Under the pieces are notes generated by a model. That model searched no databases. It was not told where the DNA came from and saw only the letters and a list, made by a program, of their open reading frames with translations. Shown here piece after piece: positions 40,682-50,088 of a stretch of DNA of 57,860 bases. Every line of letters begins with the position of its first letter. The first letter of the stretch is position 1. The DNA comes from an uncultured Bacteroidales bacterium. Lineage in GTDB: Bacteria > Bacteroidota > Bacteroidia > Bacteroidales > P3. The translations under genes were made by a program, and so were the position numbers. The stretch is taken from NCBI GenBank assembly GCA_900317285.1, contig ONGA01000013.1:1-57860 (forward strand). Reading direction: 5' to 3'.

Positions 40682-42688
40682 ATGTACAAAAACACCAACC
40701 AATCCACACGTGCGTTCCGTTTCCGGCGTTTCTGTCGGGCGGGATGGGCAGCCTATAGCTCGATGCACCGCGAAGTGACCATCGGACGGCTGGCAGTCCA
40801 TGTCGCCAACCACAGCTTCGCCAAAGGGACCGTCGTTATTGCGCTGGCCGCCACCCTTTCGCAGGGCAGCCTCATGGCACAGAGCGACGACGACCGCGAG
40901 ACACGCACCTTGCCGGAGGTGACAGTCACGCTCACCACCGACTCCATGGGCTCCACAGCTGAGCCCGCGGCGGTAATCATTGCTGCAGATTTTCAACAAT
41001 CAACCATTCATTCCATTGGCGACCTCGTGGCACAACTCCCCGGGGTAGATCTCCGTGTGCGCGGCGGTGGCGACGTACAAGGCGACCTCTCGATGCGCGG
41101 AGGCACCTTCGACCAGATGCTCGTCATGCTCAACGGCATCAACTTCACCGATGCCCAGACAGGTCACCACACCCTCGATATCCCCATCGACATCACGATG
41201 GTAGAACGCATCGAGTTGCTGACGCCCGCCCAATGTATGGCACGTGGTATCGTGGCCTTCTGCGGAGCCGTAAACATCGTGGTCTGCGAGCAGTACCGAG
41301 ACCGACTGTTGGCCGACATCAGCGGCGGCAGCTATGGTACCGTCAATGCCTCGCTACTTGGCACAAAGGCCGTCGACCGCTGGACCATGACCGCAGCGAC
41401 ATCTTTCCATCGCAGCGACGGATACATGAGGAATACCGACTACCGGCATGGCAGCCTCTTCCTTCAGGCGCTGCGACACGGCGAGCGTAGCGACTGGCAC
41501 ATGCAGCTCGGCGGTCAGATGAAAGACTTCGGCGGCGCAGGATTCTACTCCACCACCTATCCCGACCAGTACGAGTCGACCCGCACCCTTGTGGCTTCCG
41601 TGAGCAACGATCTCAAAATCTCCGATTTCAAGATTCATTTTATGGCTTATGGGCGTCTTCACAGCGATTGTTTTGAACTCTTTCGCGACGGCTATGCCGA
41701 CAGCGTTCCCGCCTGGTACAGCGGGCACAACCACCATGTTTCCTCCCTCACCGGAGCCAAGATGCGTTTGGTGAAACCCCTAGGCATCGGCAATCTGATG
41801 GCTGGTGGCGAGGTGCGTCGCGAGGGCATCTGGAGCAACGTCCTCGGTACGCCCGACAGCACCCTACCCCACCCTTATACCCATTCCGCCAGCCGCACTT
41901 CGGCAAACATCTTCGGAGGCTATAGCATATCCTACCGGAAGTTCAGCGCAGAAGCCGTCGCACTCGCGCTATACAACTCCCACTTCGGCACCGATTTCGC
42001 ACTATCGGCAAATCTACATTTCTCTCACTTCAATCTTCAGTTTGCCAGAACCTTCCGTCTTCCCACTTTTACAGACCTCTACTACCAAGGTGCCAACCAA
42101 ACGGCCAACCCCAACCTCGACCCCGAGAGCAGCACCAACATAGAATTGGCAAGCATGTTCGGTGGTCGAACTTTCAAATTCCGAACCAGCGTCTACTATC
42201 GCGCCGGACAAGATATCATCGACTGGGTACGGCGGCCGACGGCCGAGATGTGGTACTCGATGAACCACACGGCTGTCGACGCCCTCGGCTTTGATATTCA
42301 AACGAACATACAACTCTCTGTTTTCAAATTACAATCCACATACTCCTTCTGCCATATCAATCAAGATGCCGGGGAGTGGATCTCTGGCTCCGCGCTCGAC
42401 TACCTGCGGCACCAGTTCCGTACCACTTTAATTTTAGACTTCTCCCCATTCATCTTTAACCTCTCCACTTCCTACCGCTTCCGCGAGGGGCACTATGTAC
42501 TCGCCGACGGCAACACAAAACCCTACGGAGGCGTACTACTGACAGAGGCCCGCGCATCATACGTCCTCAGCCACGCCACAATCTACCTCGAAGTTCACAA
42601 TCTCCTCAACACCTCATGGCGAGACCACGGCGGAGTACCCCAGCCGGGGCTTACCCTGTTGGCTGGAGTGCGGTTTGATATTGAATAA
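40682..42688 (+). CDS. BtuB-like TonB-dependent outer-membrane receptor
   Basis: This 668-residue protein has an unusually long N-terminus: a basic, aromatic stretch (FRFRRFCRAGWAAYSSMHREVTI region, residues 12-34) before the hydrophobic signal and a cut near SLMAQ. Then come a plug domain (SIGDLVAQLPGVDLRVRGGG, DVQGDLSMRGGTFDQMLVML) and a barrel ending in an aromatic strand. It resembles vitamin B12/vitamin-type receptors more than SusC, being short and without a carboxypeptidase-like N-domain. Linkage to queG, a cobalamin enzyme, makes a cobalamin or corrinoid substrate attractive but unproven. It is the last gene of the nadC run. Confidence 0.88.
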   Translation: MYKNTNQSTRAFRFRRFCRAGWAAYSSMHREVTIGRLAVHVANHSFAKGTVVIALAATLSQGSLMAQSDDDRETRTLPEVTVTLTTDSMGSTAEPAAVIIAADFQQSTIHSIGDLVAQLPGVDLRVRGGGDVQGDLSMRGGTFDQMLVMLNGINFTDAQTGHHTLDIPIDITMVERIELLTPAQCMARGIVAFCGAVNIVVCEQYRDRLLADISGGSYGTVNASLLGTKAVDRWTMTAATSFHRSDGYMRNTDYRHGSLFLQALRHGERSDWHMQLGGQMKDFGGAGFYSTTYPDQYESTRTLVASVSNDLKISDFKIHFMAYGRLHSDCFELFRDGYADSVPAWYSGHNHHVSSLTGAKMRLVKPLGIGNLMAGGEVRREGIWSNVLGTPDSTLPHPYTHSASRTSANIFGGYSISYRKFSAEAVALALYNSHFGTDFALSANLHFSHFNLQFARTFRLPTFTDLYYQGANQTANPNLDPESSTNIELASMFGGRTFKFRTSVYYRAGQDIIDWVRRPTAEMWYSMNHTAVDALGFDIQTNIQLSVFKLQSTYSFCHINQDAGEWISGSALDYLRHQFRTTLILDFSPFIFNLSTSYRFREGHYVLADGNTKPYGGVLLTEARASYVLSHATIYLEVHNLLNTSWRDHGGVPQPGLTLLAGVRFDIE

Positions 42689-42699
42689 TACCACCCGAA

Positions 42700-42742
42700 C
42701 TGACATTTTGGCAGACATGTGCCATATGGCACGAGAATTGTT
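42700..42742 (+). promoter_or_regulatory. Control region of htpG with sigma-54-like promoter
   Basis: An imperfect inverted repeat CTGACA-TTT-TGGCAG (42700-42714) precedes a perfect 14-bp palindrome GTGCCATATGGCAC (42719-42732). The latter runs into TGGCAC-N5-TTGTT (42727-42742), which fits the sigma-54 -24/-12 pattern except for one base at -12. No TAnnTTTG element is seen. Confidence 0.5.
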
Positions 42743-42782
42743 TATCGTACAATGTATTTATGACAATAAAAACATCACAGAT

Positions 42783-44675
42783 ATGCAAGGCAAACTTAAC
42801 GTACAGACCGAGAACATCTTTCCGGTCATCAAGAAGTTCCTTTATTCGGATCATGAGATTTTCCTGCGCGAGCTGATTAGCAACGCCGTTGACGCCACAC
42901 AAAAGCTGAAAACCCTCTCAACCCGCGGCGACTTCAAGGGCGAGTTGGGCGACCTGACCATCGACGTCAAAATTGATTCCAAGAAGAAGACCCTCACCGT
43001 GAGCGACCGCGGCATCGGCATGACCGCCGACGAGGTGGAGAAGTACATCAACCAGATAGCTTTCAGCGGCGTGACCGACTTCATGGAGAAGTACAAGGAC
43101 AGTCACGAACAGCTTATCGGTCACTTCGGACTCGGATTCTATAGTGCCTTCATGGTCAGCGACAAGGTGGAGATTTTCACAAAATCGTGGAAAGAGGAGC
43201 CAGCACAGCACTGGAGCTGCGAGGGTAATCCTGAGTTCAACATGGAGGAGGACAAAAAAGCCGACCGCGGCACCGACATCGTGCTGCACATCGCCGACGA
43301 CTGCAAGGAGTTCCTCGAGGAGAGCACCATCCTGCAGCTGCTCAAGAAATATTGCCGATTCATGCCCGTGGCCATCCGCTTTGGCGAAGAGACCGTCTGG
43401 GTGGACAGCGAAACGGATTGCGACAAAGACGGCAAGCCCAAACGTGTGGAGAAAAAGCAGCCCCGCATCATCAACGACCCCGAGCCCGCTTGGAAGAAAT
43501 CGCCTTCGTCGCTTACCGATGAAGACTATAAAAAATTCTACCACGAGCTGTTCCCCATGAACTTCGAGGAGCCGCTGTTCCAGATTCACCTCAACGTCGA
43601 CTACCCCTTCAACCTCACGGGCATCCTCTACTTCCCGAAGGTGCGCAAGACCATCGACCCCAACCGCAACAAGATACAGCTCTACTGCAACCAAGTGTTC
43701 GTCACCGACCAGGTGGAAGGCGTGGTGCCCGACTACCTGATGCTGCTGCACGGTGTACTCGACTCGCCAGATATCCCGCTGAACGTCAGCCGCTCCTACC
43801 TGCAAAGCGACGGCAACGTGAAGAAAATCTCCCAGCACATCAGCAAGAAAGTGGCCGACAAGCTGGAGGAAATGAGCAAGAAGAAAGAAGGTGAGGAGAA
43901 GAGTGCTTTGGAAGAAAAGTGGGACGATATTAAAATCTTCGTCCAATACGGTATGCTAACCGACGAAAAATTCTGTGAGCGCGCCATGAAGTTCTACCTG
44001 CTCAAAGGCGTGGACGGCACATATTACACTCTCGACAGCTACCGTGAGAAGATTGCAGCCCTGCAAACCGACAAGGACAAGACGGTCTGCTACCTCTACG
44101 CCAGCAATTCCGATGAGGAGCACGCGTACATAGAGAAAGCCAAAGCCAAGGGCTACAACGTCCTGCTCATGGACTCGCCACTTGAGAGCCACTTCATCAA
44201 TCTCCTTGAGCAGAAAATTGAGAAGACCCGCTTCGTCCGCGTCGACAGTGACACCGTGGAAAAACTCATTCCACATGACGACAGTATCCCCGAGAAACTC
44301 TCTAAGGAGGAAAAAGAGAAACTGCAACCCATCATCGAAGGCGAGATTGACAAACAACGCTTTACCGTCCAACTGGAGAGCCTCGAAGAGAGCGATGCAC
44401 CTATGCAGGTGACGCAGAGCGAATTCATGCGCCGCTACCGTGAGATGGCGCAGACCTCGGGCGGCGGCATGGGTTTCTACGGCGAACTGCCGGAAAGCTA
44501 CAATCTGGTGGTAAATATCAACCACCCACTCATCAGCCGTCTCCTCAACGAGACCGACAACGAGAAACAGAAGGAACTTGTCCATCAACTCACCGACCTC
44601 GCCCTGCTGGGCAACGGATTGCTGAAAGGCGAAGCACTCAGCCGATTCCTCAAACGTTCGGTCGAGATGATTTAA
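42783..44675 (+). CDS. htpG: HSP90-family chaperone HtpG
   Basis: The conserved N-terminus MQGKLNVQTENIFPVIKKF fixes the start at 42783, giving 630 residues; the upstream extension runs through the control region. The GHKL ATP site is visible (ELISNAVDATQKL, DRGIGMT, GHFGLGFYSAFMV), followed by the middle domain with the NLTGILYFPK and LNVSRSYLQSDGNVKKI segments and a C-terminal dimerisation region with QVTQSEFMRRYREMAQ. HtpG refolds client proteins in the cytosol under stress. Its promoter region looks stress-specific, and a perfect 17-bp terminator stem follows. Confidence 0.96.
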   Translation: MQGKLNVQTENIFPVIKKFLYSDHEIFLRELISNAVDATQKLKTLSTRGDFKGELGDLTIDVKIDSKKKTLTVSDRGIGMTADEVEKYINQIAFSGVTDFMEKYKDSHEQLIGHFGLGFYSAFMVSDKVEIFTKSWKEEPAQHWSCEGNPEFNMEEDKKADRGTDIVLHIADDCKEFLEESTILQLLKKYCRFMPVAIRFGEETVWVDSETDCDKDGKPKRVEKKQPRIINDPEPAWKKSPSSLTDEDYKKFYHELFPMNFEEPLFQIHLNVDYPFNLTGILYFPKVRKTIDPNRNKIQLYCNQVFVTDQVEGVVPDYLMLLHGVLDSPDIPLNVSRSYLQSDGNVKKISQHISKKVADKLEEMSKKKEGEEKSALEEKWDDIKIFVQYGMLTDEKFCERAMKFYLLKGVDGTYYTLDSYREKIAALQTDKDKTVCYLYASNSDEEHAYIEKAKAKGYNVLLMDSPLESHFINLLEQKIEKTRFVRVDSDTVEKLIPHDDSIPEKLSKEEKEKLQPIIEGEIDKQRFTVQLESLEESDAPMQVTQSEFMRRYREMAQTSGGGMGFYGELPESYNLVVNINHPLISRLLNETDNEKQKELVHQLTDLALLGNGLLKGEALSRFLKRSVEMI

Positions 44676-44689
44676 TCACGATGCATCTA

Positions 44690-44731
44690 AAAGGGAGGGC
44701 GCCGCAGAAAATTTTGCGGCGCCCTCCCTTT
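44690..44731. terminator. Bidirectional terminator between htpG and the GtrA gene
   Basis: A perfect 17-bp stem (44690-44706 with 44715-44731) and 8-base loop with A-rich and T-rich ends works for both converging genes. Confidence 0.93.
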
Positions 44732-44746
44732 CTATCTTGCAATTCG

Positions 44747-45175
44747 CTATTTCTTTTTCGTAAACAGCAGGTACTTCCTGGCAAAGAAATTCCAGAAAAA
44801 CACGATAGCCGTCGAGATAAGCTTGGAGACCATATAGTGGATATGCATCAAATCGGTGCAAGCATACATTATCAACTCGTTGAATCCCAATCCCACCACT
44901 CCAATAACGGCAAAGAACAGAAATTCCTGCCAACGGCTCAAACTCCCTCTATTGCGGAAGACCCAACTGATACTGAGCAGATAGTTGGCAACCAATCCCA
45001 AGACAAAAGCAATGGCAGCCGACCATAGGTACTGCACGCCTACATTGTTCGTTAGGACAAACAGCGTCGCATAATCGACCACAAAGGCTGCCCCTCCAAC
45101 AAAACCATAGCGGAACAGTTGCAGGAGAACATTCTCCGTAGGCTCTACAAAGAGCTTGTTAACCCATCTATTCAT
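44747..45175 (-). CDS. GtrA-family membrane protein
   Basis: This 142-residue protein has four membrane segments, with RYGFVGGAAFVVDYATLFVL, NYLLSISWVFRNRG and FFWNFFARKYLLF, matching GtrA-type proteins that are thought to help flip polyprenyl-linked sugars. It is the last gene of a minus-strand operon with a polytopic glycosyltransferase-like protein and an FAD oxidoreductase, overlapping the former by four bases, which supports a role in decorating a surface glycan. Confidence 0.92.
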   Translation of the reverse strand: MNRWVNKLFVEPTENVLLQLFRYGFVGGAAFVVDYATLFVLTNNVGVQYLWSAAIAFVLGLVANYLLSISWVFRNRGSLSRWQEFLFFAVIGVVGLGFNELIMYACTDLMHIHYMVSKLISTAIVFFWNFFARKYLLFTKKK

Positions 45176-46773
45176 ATAGCATCAGTCGTTTTTAGTTCCT
45201 TCGCCGCCAGTTCGCGGTTGAAACGGATTAGGTATGTATGAGTATCATCATAATGCGTCACTATCTCCTGGAAAAATTGCGGGTACTGCTGCACCGCTGG
45301 GAAAAGATAAAGATAGGTGGAACTGTAGCCCAACGCATCCAGCACCACATAATCCACTTTTCTCTCCACCAAGTCCTCCAAGAGTTCCTTCGCATCCTTG
45401 GTGTATTTGTAATTCACCCCAGGCAATCCAGACTCGAGCCACAACATCTGGGGCTTCCGGCTACAGACAACCGTGCCTTCAGGAGCTATCGATTTGAGCG
45501 TCTTACCTATCTGGAAGAATTCCTTGTACGGCAACGGATAATTCTGCTTCGCCTGCTCAATCTCGCTCTTAATACCATTGCTGGAAGAGAAGAACAGAAG
45601 GCACATTACCAAAGCAAACGGCCACTTGCTTTCAGCCAGAGACCATTTAATCTTGCCTGCCAACCACACGGCAATGGTCCAAATACCACAAATCAGACCC
45701 GCATAGAAGAGTGGGAGCACTGAAGCAATGTAACGACTGCCGCTTGGCGTGGAGAAGATGGAAATGAGGCCTAACGTACCCAACAGATAGCCAATCATTC
45801 CCCAACGCAATTTACCCATCTTCCAATAGCCGATGAGCATGATGCCCAGGACAAGAATACCCACAAGGTAGATACCGAAGGAAAATTCAGGACTGTCGGG
45901 ATTCACCTCCGAATAAGGATAAATAGTGCTCGGAATCGCATTGAAGACAAGCATCTTCAGCGTCTCGAAAAAACGATGCACAACCTCCCCAATCGTCAGC
46001 GTTCCAGCATCTGGTTGGAAAGGATTGCTCAACATAATCGTGTCCATGTATCGGTTGCCATTCAGTCCCAACACACGATTGCGAATGATATAGGGCAGGC
46101 ATCCCACCGCAAATCCTACTACCGTGGTTCCCAATGCAACCCAACGGCGACGCACCAGTAACAACAGTCCCACACCCGCTACTAGAGCCAGACCCTGCGT
46201 GCGGATATGATACGTCAGTACCAGCCCCACAATCATAGCCCACAGCCACGGATTCTTCACATCTGCCCACCAGGATTTCTTTTCCTCCTGTTCAGACGAC
46301 CAGCAGCAAGCCAGCGCATAGAACACAAAGGCTGAAACACAGAAGAACGACGCCTCGCTCATCATCATGGTCGAGAAGTGCCACAATCGCGGACAGAACA
46401 GTCCTGCAGCTGCTGCCACCACACTCACATCCCACCGCATCCTCAAACGCAGCATCGTGAAGAAAATAAGTAGCACACCTATCAGCACAAACACCTCATT
46501 CAGCCACTTTTGTGCCACCACACTGTCGGTTATGAAACGTAACGGCGTCATCAGCAGCGGATATCCCGGAGGAAAATTGGATGTCGCTCCCATGCTGGGA
46601 GTCGATAAATCCGAATAGCCATGACCTGTAGCCAAACTCGTCGCATAAATATAATAATAGAAGTTGTCGCCGTTTAGGTCTGGCTTCGGATTGAACGTCT
46701 TCGATGCCAGCAAAGCCCACACTAACACCAGTGCGGCACAGCATATAATCAATGTTGACTTACTTGCTTTCAT
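45172..46773 (-). CDS. Polytopic GT-C-type glycosyltransferase-like protein
   Basis: This 533-residue protein has about ten membrane segments. Near the N-terminus, after the first segment, lies [20 protein letters not shown] followed by NFPPGYPLL, the arrangement seen in GT39/ArnT-like enzymes that use polyprenyl-phosphate sugars, with D/N residues in the first outer loop. A C-terminal soluble region of about 130 residues follows ([38 protein letters not shown]). The substrate is unknown. It overlaps the FAD oxidoreductase gene by 14 bases and GtrA by four. Confidence 0.78.
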   Translation of the reverse strand: MKASKSTLIICCAALVLVWALLASKTFNPKPDLNGDNFYYYIYATSLATGHGYSDLSTPSMGATSNFPPGYPLLMTPLRFITDSVVAQKWLNEVFVLIGVLLIFFTMLRLRMRWDVSVVAAAAGLFCPRLWHFSTMMMSEASFFCVSAFVFYALACCWSSEQEEKKSWWADVKNPWLWAMIVGLVLTYHIRTQGLALVAGVGLLLLVRRRWVALGTTVVGFAVGCLPYIIRNRVLGLNGNRYMDTIMLSNPFQPDAGTLTIGEVVHRFFETLKMLVFNAIPSTIYPYSEVNPDSPEFSFGIYLVGILVLGIMLIGYWKMGKLRWGMIGYLLGTLGLISIFSTPSGSRYIASVLPLFYAGLICGIWTIAVWLAGKIKWSLAESKWPFALVMCLLFFSSSNGIKSEIEQAKQNYPLPYKEFFQIGKTLKSIAPEGTVVCSRKPQMLWLESGLPGVNYKYTKDAKELLEDLVERKVDYVVLDALGYSSTYLYLFPAVQQYPQFFQEIVTHYDDTHTYLIRFNRELAAKELKTTDAI

Positions 46774-48340
46774 GATATTCGGTCTCTGTATTCACATTCC
46801 AAATCAAGGACTTATCACTAATCTTCCCGCTCTTGATGGCATCCACTGTCTCAAAAGCCGTCAACATCGAGTGGTCCATATTGTTGTACCTGTGCTGACC
46901 ATTACGACCCAGGCAGAAGAGATTGGGGATAGTGTCCAGGAACTCCCGCACCTTGTCCAGCTCATAATAACTGCCGTAATAAGCCGGATAAGCCTTCTGA
47001 ATCTTCACGTGGCAGGCATCCAGCACATCACCCGCGTCGATAATGTCAATCTTCGCCAATTCGCCCTTCGCCATCTCGATAAAGGCATCGGCAGGCATAT
47101 TCCACAACTCGTCCCCTTCGGTGCAGAAGTATTCGAGTCCAATCCACATCGTGTTCTCGTAATCTTTCACCAGATACGGCGACCAGTTGTTGAACACCTG
47201 CAAACGACCAATCTTCACATCTCTCTCCTGAATGTAGATCCATGTATCAGGCACACGACCAGCATAGGTGCGTAGCTTCGTCTCATTGCGGATTTTCATC
47301 TTGTTCACCAGCAGGCCCACCGTGATAAAATCACGATAGGGAAGCTCGTCGGCAATACGGAGCACATTGTCCGGAATATTGACACCTTTGATGGCTGGCA
47401 CAAGATCCTTGATGGGCATGGTAGAGAGAAAATAATCACATGTAATCTTTTCCTCCGAGCCGTCGGCGTGCTTCAGCGTCACCAAGGTCACGTTCCCATT
47501 CTCAACCTCCACACTCACAACTTCCGTCTCCATTTTCACCTCACCACCCATGGACTCCACATCCTTCGCCACGGTCTCCCACAACTGGCCGGGACCATAT
47601 TTCGGATAGATAAACTGTTCTATCAGCGAAGTCTCCACCTCCTTGCCGTCCTTCTTGCCGAAGGCCTTTTGCATCATATCCTTCAGCACGGCACGTATCG
47701 AGAGACCCTTCACACGCTGGCTACCCCAGTCGGCGCCTAACTTCGACGGATGCACTCCCCACACCTTGGCGGTATAGTCCTCAAAGAACATCTCATACAG
47801 CGGACGACCAAAACGATTGATGTAAAAATTCTCCAGCGAATCCTCGGGCAGTTTGTGAATGCAAGCCCACAGGTAACCGAAGCCCGCGCGCATCATGCGC
47901 ACAAAGCCCATGTTGAGGAAGGTCTCCTTCTTCATCGAAATGGGATAGTCGAAGAACTTGCGCAGGAAGAAGATGCGGCTCACGCGACGACGCACCAGCA
48001 TCGTGCGGTCTTCCCTCTCGGGGTCAGGTCCTTCTTTGGCGAACTCCTTTTCTCTTTCGTCCAGCAAAATATCGTCCTTCGATGGCTTGGCCTGCATAGG
48101 CATAATCTCTTGCCACCAATTCATCACCTTGTCGCTCTTCGAGAAAAACCGATGGCCACCGATATCCATACGATTCCCGTGATATTCCACAGTTTGCGAA
48201 ATACCACCAATCCGAGCGGTCTTTTCGCACACTATTGGCTTCACATCCGTCTGGCGAAGCAACTCGTATGCTGCCGTCAAACCTGCGGGACCACCGCCCG
48301 CAATGACAGCAATCTTCTGTCTCTCTGTATTCTGTGTCAT
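46760..48340 (-). CDS. FAD-dependent amine-oxidase/UDP-galactopyranose-mutase-like oxidoreductase
   Basis: The ATG at 48340 gives 526 residues beginning with the FAD-binding [19 protein letters not shown], followed by [26 protein letters not shown] and a late [20 protein letters not shown] motif. The layout is that of NAD(P)/FAD proteins near polyprenyl-sugar genes, such as UDP-galactopyranose-mutase-like or protoporphyrinogen-oxidase-like enzymes. With GtrA and the GT-C protein it probably modifies a sugar or lipid carrier of the envelope. A clear promoter lies at 48374-48403. Confidence 0.85.
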   Translation of the reverse strand: MTQNTERQKIAVIAGGGPAGLTAAYELLRQTDVKPIVCEKTARIGGISQTVEYHGNRMDIGGHRFFSKSDKVMNWWQEIMPMQAKPSKDDILLDEREKEFAKEGPDPEREDRTMLVRRRVSRIFFLRKFFDYPISMKKETFLNMGFVRMMRAGFGYLWACIHKLPEDSLENFYINRFGRPLYEMFFEDYTAKVWGVHPSKLGADWGSQRVKGLSIRAVLKDMMQKAFGKKDGKEVETSLIEQFIYPKYGPGQLWETVAKDVESMGGEVKMETEVVSVEVENGNVTLVTLKHADGSEEKITCDYFLSTMPIKDLVPAIKGVNIPDNVLRIADELPYRDFITVGLLVNKMKIRNETKLRTYAGRVPDTWIYIQERDVKIGRLQVFNNWSPYLVKDYENTMWIGLEYFCTEGDELWNMPADAFIEMAKGELAKIDIIDAGDVLDACHVKIQKAYPAYYGSYYELDKVREFLDTIPNLFCLGRNGQHRYNNMDHSMLTAFETVDAIKSGKISDKSLIWNVNTETEYHESK

Positions 48341-48373
48341 ATATATTATAATTTCATTACTATATACTCGCTG

Positions 48374-48403
48374 CAAAATTACGAAAAACAAATCATATGG
48401 CAA
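48374..48403 (-). promoter_or_regulatory. Promoter of the FAD oxidoreductase-GT-GtrA operon
   Basis: On the minus strand TTG (48403-48401), 19 bases, TAATTTTG (48381-48374) followed by CA. Confidence 0.78.
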
Positions 48404-48476
48404 AATAAAAAAATAAAAAAGCACAATATTTAACCAACATCCACGTTATACAAATTAAATCAGACAATCAAGCAAT

Positions 48477-49607
48477 ATGAACATCATCATCACCGGAGGT
48501 GCCGGATTCATCGGAAGCCATGTGGTACGGTTGTTTGTCAACAAGTACCCGCAGTACAGGATTATCAACCTCGACAAGCTGACCTACGCCGGCAACCTCG
48601 CCAATCTCAAGGATATCGAAGATAAGCCGAACTACAAGTTCGTCCGCATGGACATTTGTAACTTCGACGGCGTGTACAAATTGATGCAGGACGAGCACAT
48701 CGACGGCATCATCCACCTCGCTGCCGAGAGCCATGTGGACCGCTCCATCAAAGACCCCTTCACCTTTGCGCAGACCAACGTGATGGGCACCCTCAGCCTT
48801 CTCCAAGCCGCAAAGCTTTATTGGGAGAGCCTGCCGGAGAAATTCGAAGGAAAACGATTCTACCACATCTCCACCGACGAGGTTTACGGCGCCCTGGAGA
48901 TGACTCATCCCGAAGGTATCATGCCCCCCTTCACCACTAAGGCCTCTAGCGGAGAACACCACCTGGCTTATGGAGAAAAATTCTTTACAGAAGACCTTAA
49001 GTACCAGCCGCATAGTCCCTACAGTGCCGCCAAAGCCTCAAGCGACCATTTCGTGCGCGCTTTCCACGACACCTATGGTCTCCCCACTATCGTCACCAAT
49101 TGCTCCAACAACTACGGTCCCTACCAGTTCCCAGAGAAGCTCATCCCCCTGTTCATCAACAACATCCGCCACCGCAAGCCACTGCCCGTCTACGGCAAGG
49201 GCGAGAATGTACGCGACTGGCTCTATGTCGAGGACCACGCCCGCGCCATCGACCTCATCTTCCACAAGGGCAAGATTGCCGAGACCTACAACATCGGTGG
49301 CTTCAACGAGTGGAAGAACATCGACATCATCGAAGTGGTTATCAACACCGTTGACCGTCTCCTCGGCCGTCCCAAGGGACAGGATATGGACCTCATCACC
49401 TACGTCACCGACCGTGCCGGCCACGACATGCGCTACGCCATCGACTCCTCCAAACTCCAACGCGAACTCGGCTGGGAACCCAGCCTCCAGTTCGAGGAAG
49501 GCATTGAAAAGACCGTCCGCTGGTACCTCGACAATCAGGAATGGATGGACAATGTCACCTCTGGCGACTACCTAAAATACTACGAGGACATGTACGCAGG
49601 CAGATAA
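48477..49607 (+). CDS. rfbB: dTDP-glucose 4,6-dehydratase
   Basis: This 376-residue cytosolic NAD enzyme makes dTDP-4-keto-6-deoxyglucose, a precursor of rhamnose and other deoxy sugars. It has the nucleotide-binding ITGGAGFIGSHVVRLF start, HLAAESHVDRSI, the STDEVYGAL catalytic loop and the YSAAKASSDHFVRAF motif with the active Tyr and Lys, then NNYGPYQFPEKLIP. No rfbA, C or D genes are near. A strong terminator follows, so it is a single-gene unit divergent from the FAD oxidoreductase operon. Confidence 0.96.
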   Translation: MNIIITGGAGFIGSHVVRLFVNKYPQYRIINLDKLTYAGNLANLKDIEDKPNYKFVRMDICNFDGVYKLMQDEHIDGIIHLAAESHVDRSIKDPFTFAQTNVMGTLSLLQAAKLYWESLPEKFEGKRFYHISTDEVYGALEMTHPEGIMPPFTTKASSGEHHLAYGEKFFTEDLKYQPHSPYSAAKASSDHFVRAFHDTYGLPTIVTNCSNNYGPYQFPEKLIPLFINNIRHRKPLPVYGKGENVRDWLYVEDHARAIDLIFHKGKIAETYNIGGFNEWKNIDIIEVVINTVDRLLGRPKGQDMDLITYVTDRAGHDMRYAIDSSKLQRELGWEPSLQFEEGIEKTVRWYLDNQEWMDNVTSGDYLKYYEDMYAGR

Positions 49608-49629
49608 AACATTGTAAAACAACCATCTA

Positions 49630-49663
49630 TTAGAGGGCACGAATGTGCCCTCTAATTTTTTTT
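49630..49663 (+). terminator. Terminator of rfbB
   Basis: TTAGAGGGCAC (49630-49640) pairs perfectly with 49645-49655, then eight T. Confidence 0.95.
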
Positions 49664-49701
49664 GTCTTAAACACAATATATAGATAAAACTCCCGTTATT
49701 T

Positions 49702-49737
49702 AACTATAATTTTAATTACTGAACAATACATATAGTT
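49702..49737 (+). promoter_or_regulatory. Possible BlaI operator
   Basis: AACTATA (49702-49708) and TATAGTT (49731-49737) form a 7-bp inverted repeat with 22-base spacing, the right half touching the ATG of the blaI-like gene. Its position suits repression of the operon by its own product. Confidence 0.4.
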
Positions 49738-50088
49738 ATGACAAGGGAACTGACAAAAGCAGAAGAACAGGTGATGCAAGCCTTATGGAAAATCGAAAAA
49801 GGATTTGCAAATGAGATTGTTGCATCTGTAGAAAGTGATGCCGCGTACAACACGGTACTTACGGTGGTGCGCATTCTGGAGCAAAAAGGTTATGTGGCGC
49901 ATGAGACCTTCAACCGCTCAAACCGCTACTATCCACTCATTACGCGTGAAGAGTACATGCACCAGCAGCTGGGACGGCTAACCAAGAGCTACTTCGGTTC
50001 GGCACGGGCATTGGTGTCGTTTCTCGTCGACAAAAAGGAAGTCAGCCTCGAAGACCTAGAGGCCATCACTAAAGCCATTGAGTCATGA
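49738..50088 (+). CDS. BlaI/MecI-family repressor
   Basis: This 116-residue winged-helix protein begins MTRELTKAEEQVMQALWKIEKG and contains NTVLTVVRILEQKGYVAHE, the recognition helix and wing of the family. Such repressors dimerise on short palindromes and are cleaved after their M56 partner senses an envelope signal. The partner gene overlaps its end by four bases. No beta-lactamase gene is nearby, so the regulated process is unclear. Confidence 0.94.
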   Translation: MTRELTKAEEQVMQALWKIEKGFANEIVASVESDAAYNTVLTVVRILEQKGYVAHETFNRSNRYYPLITREEYMHQQLGRLTKSYFGSARALVSFLVDKKEVSLEDLEAITKAIES

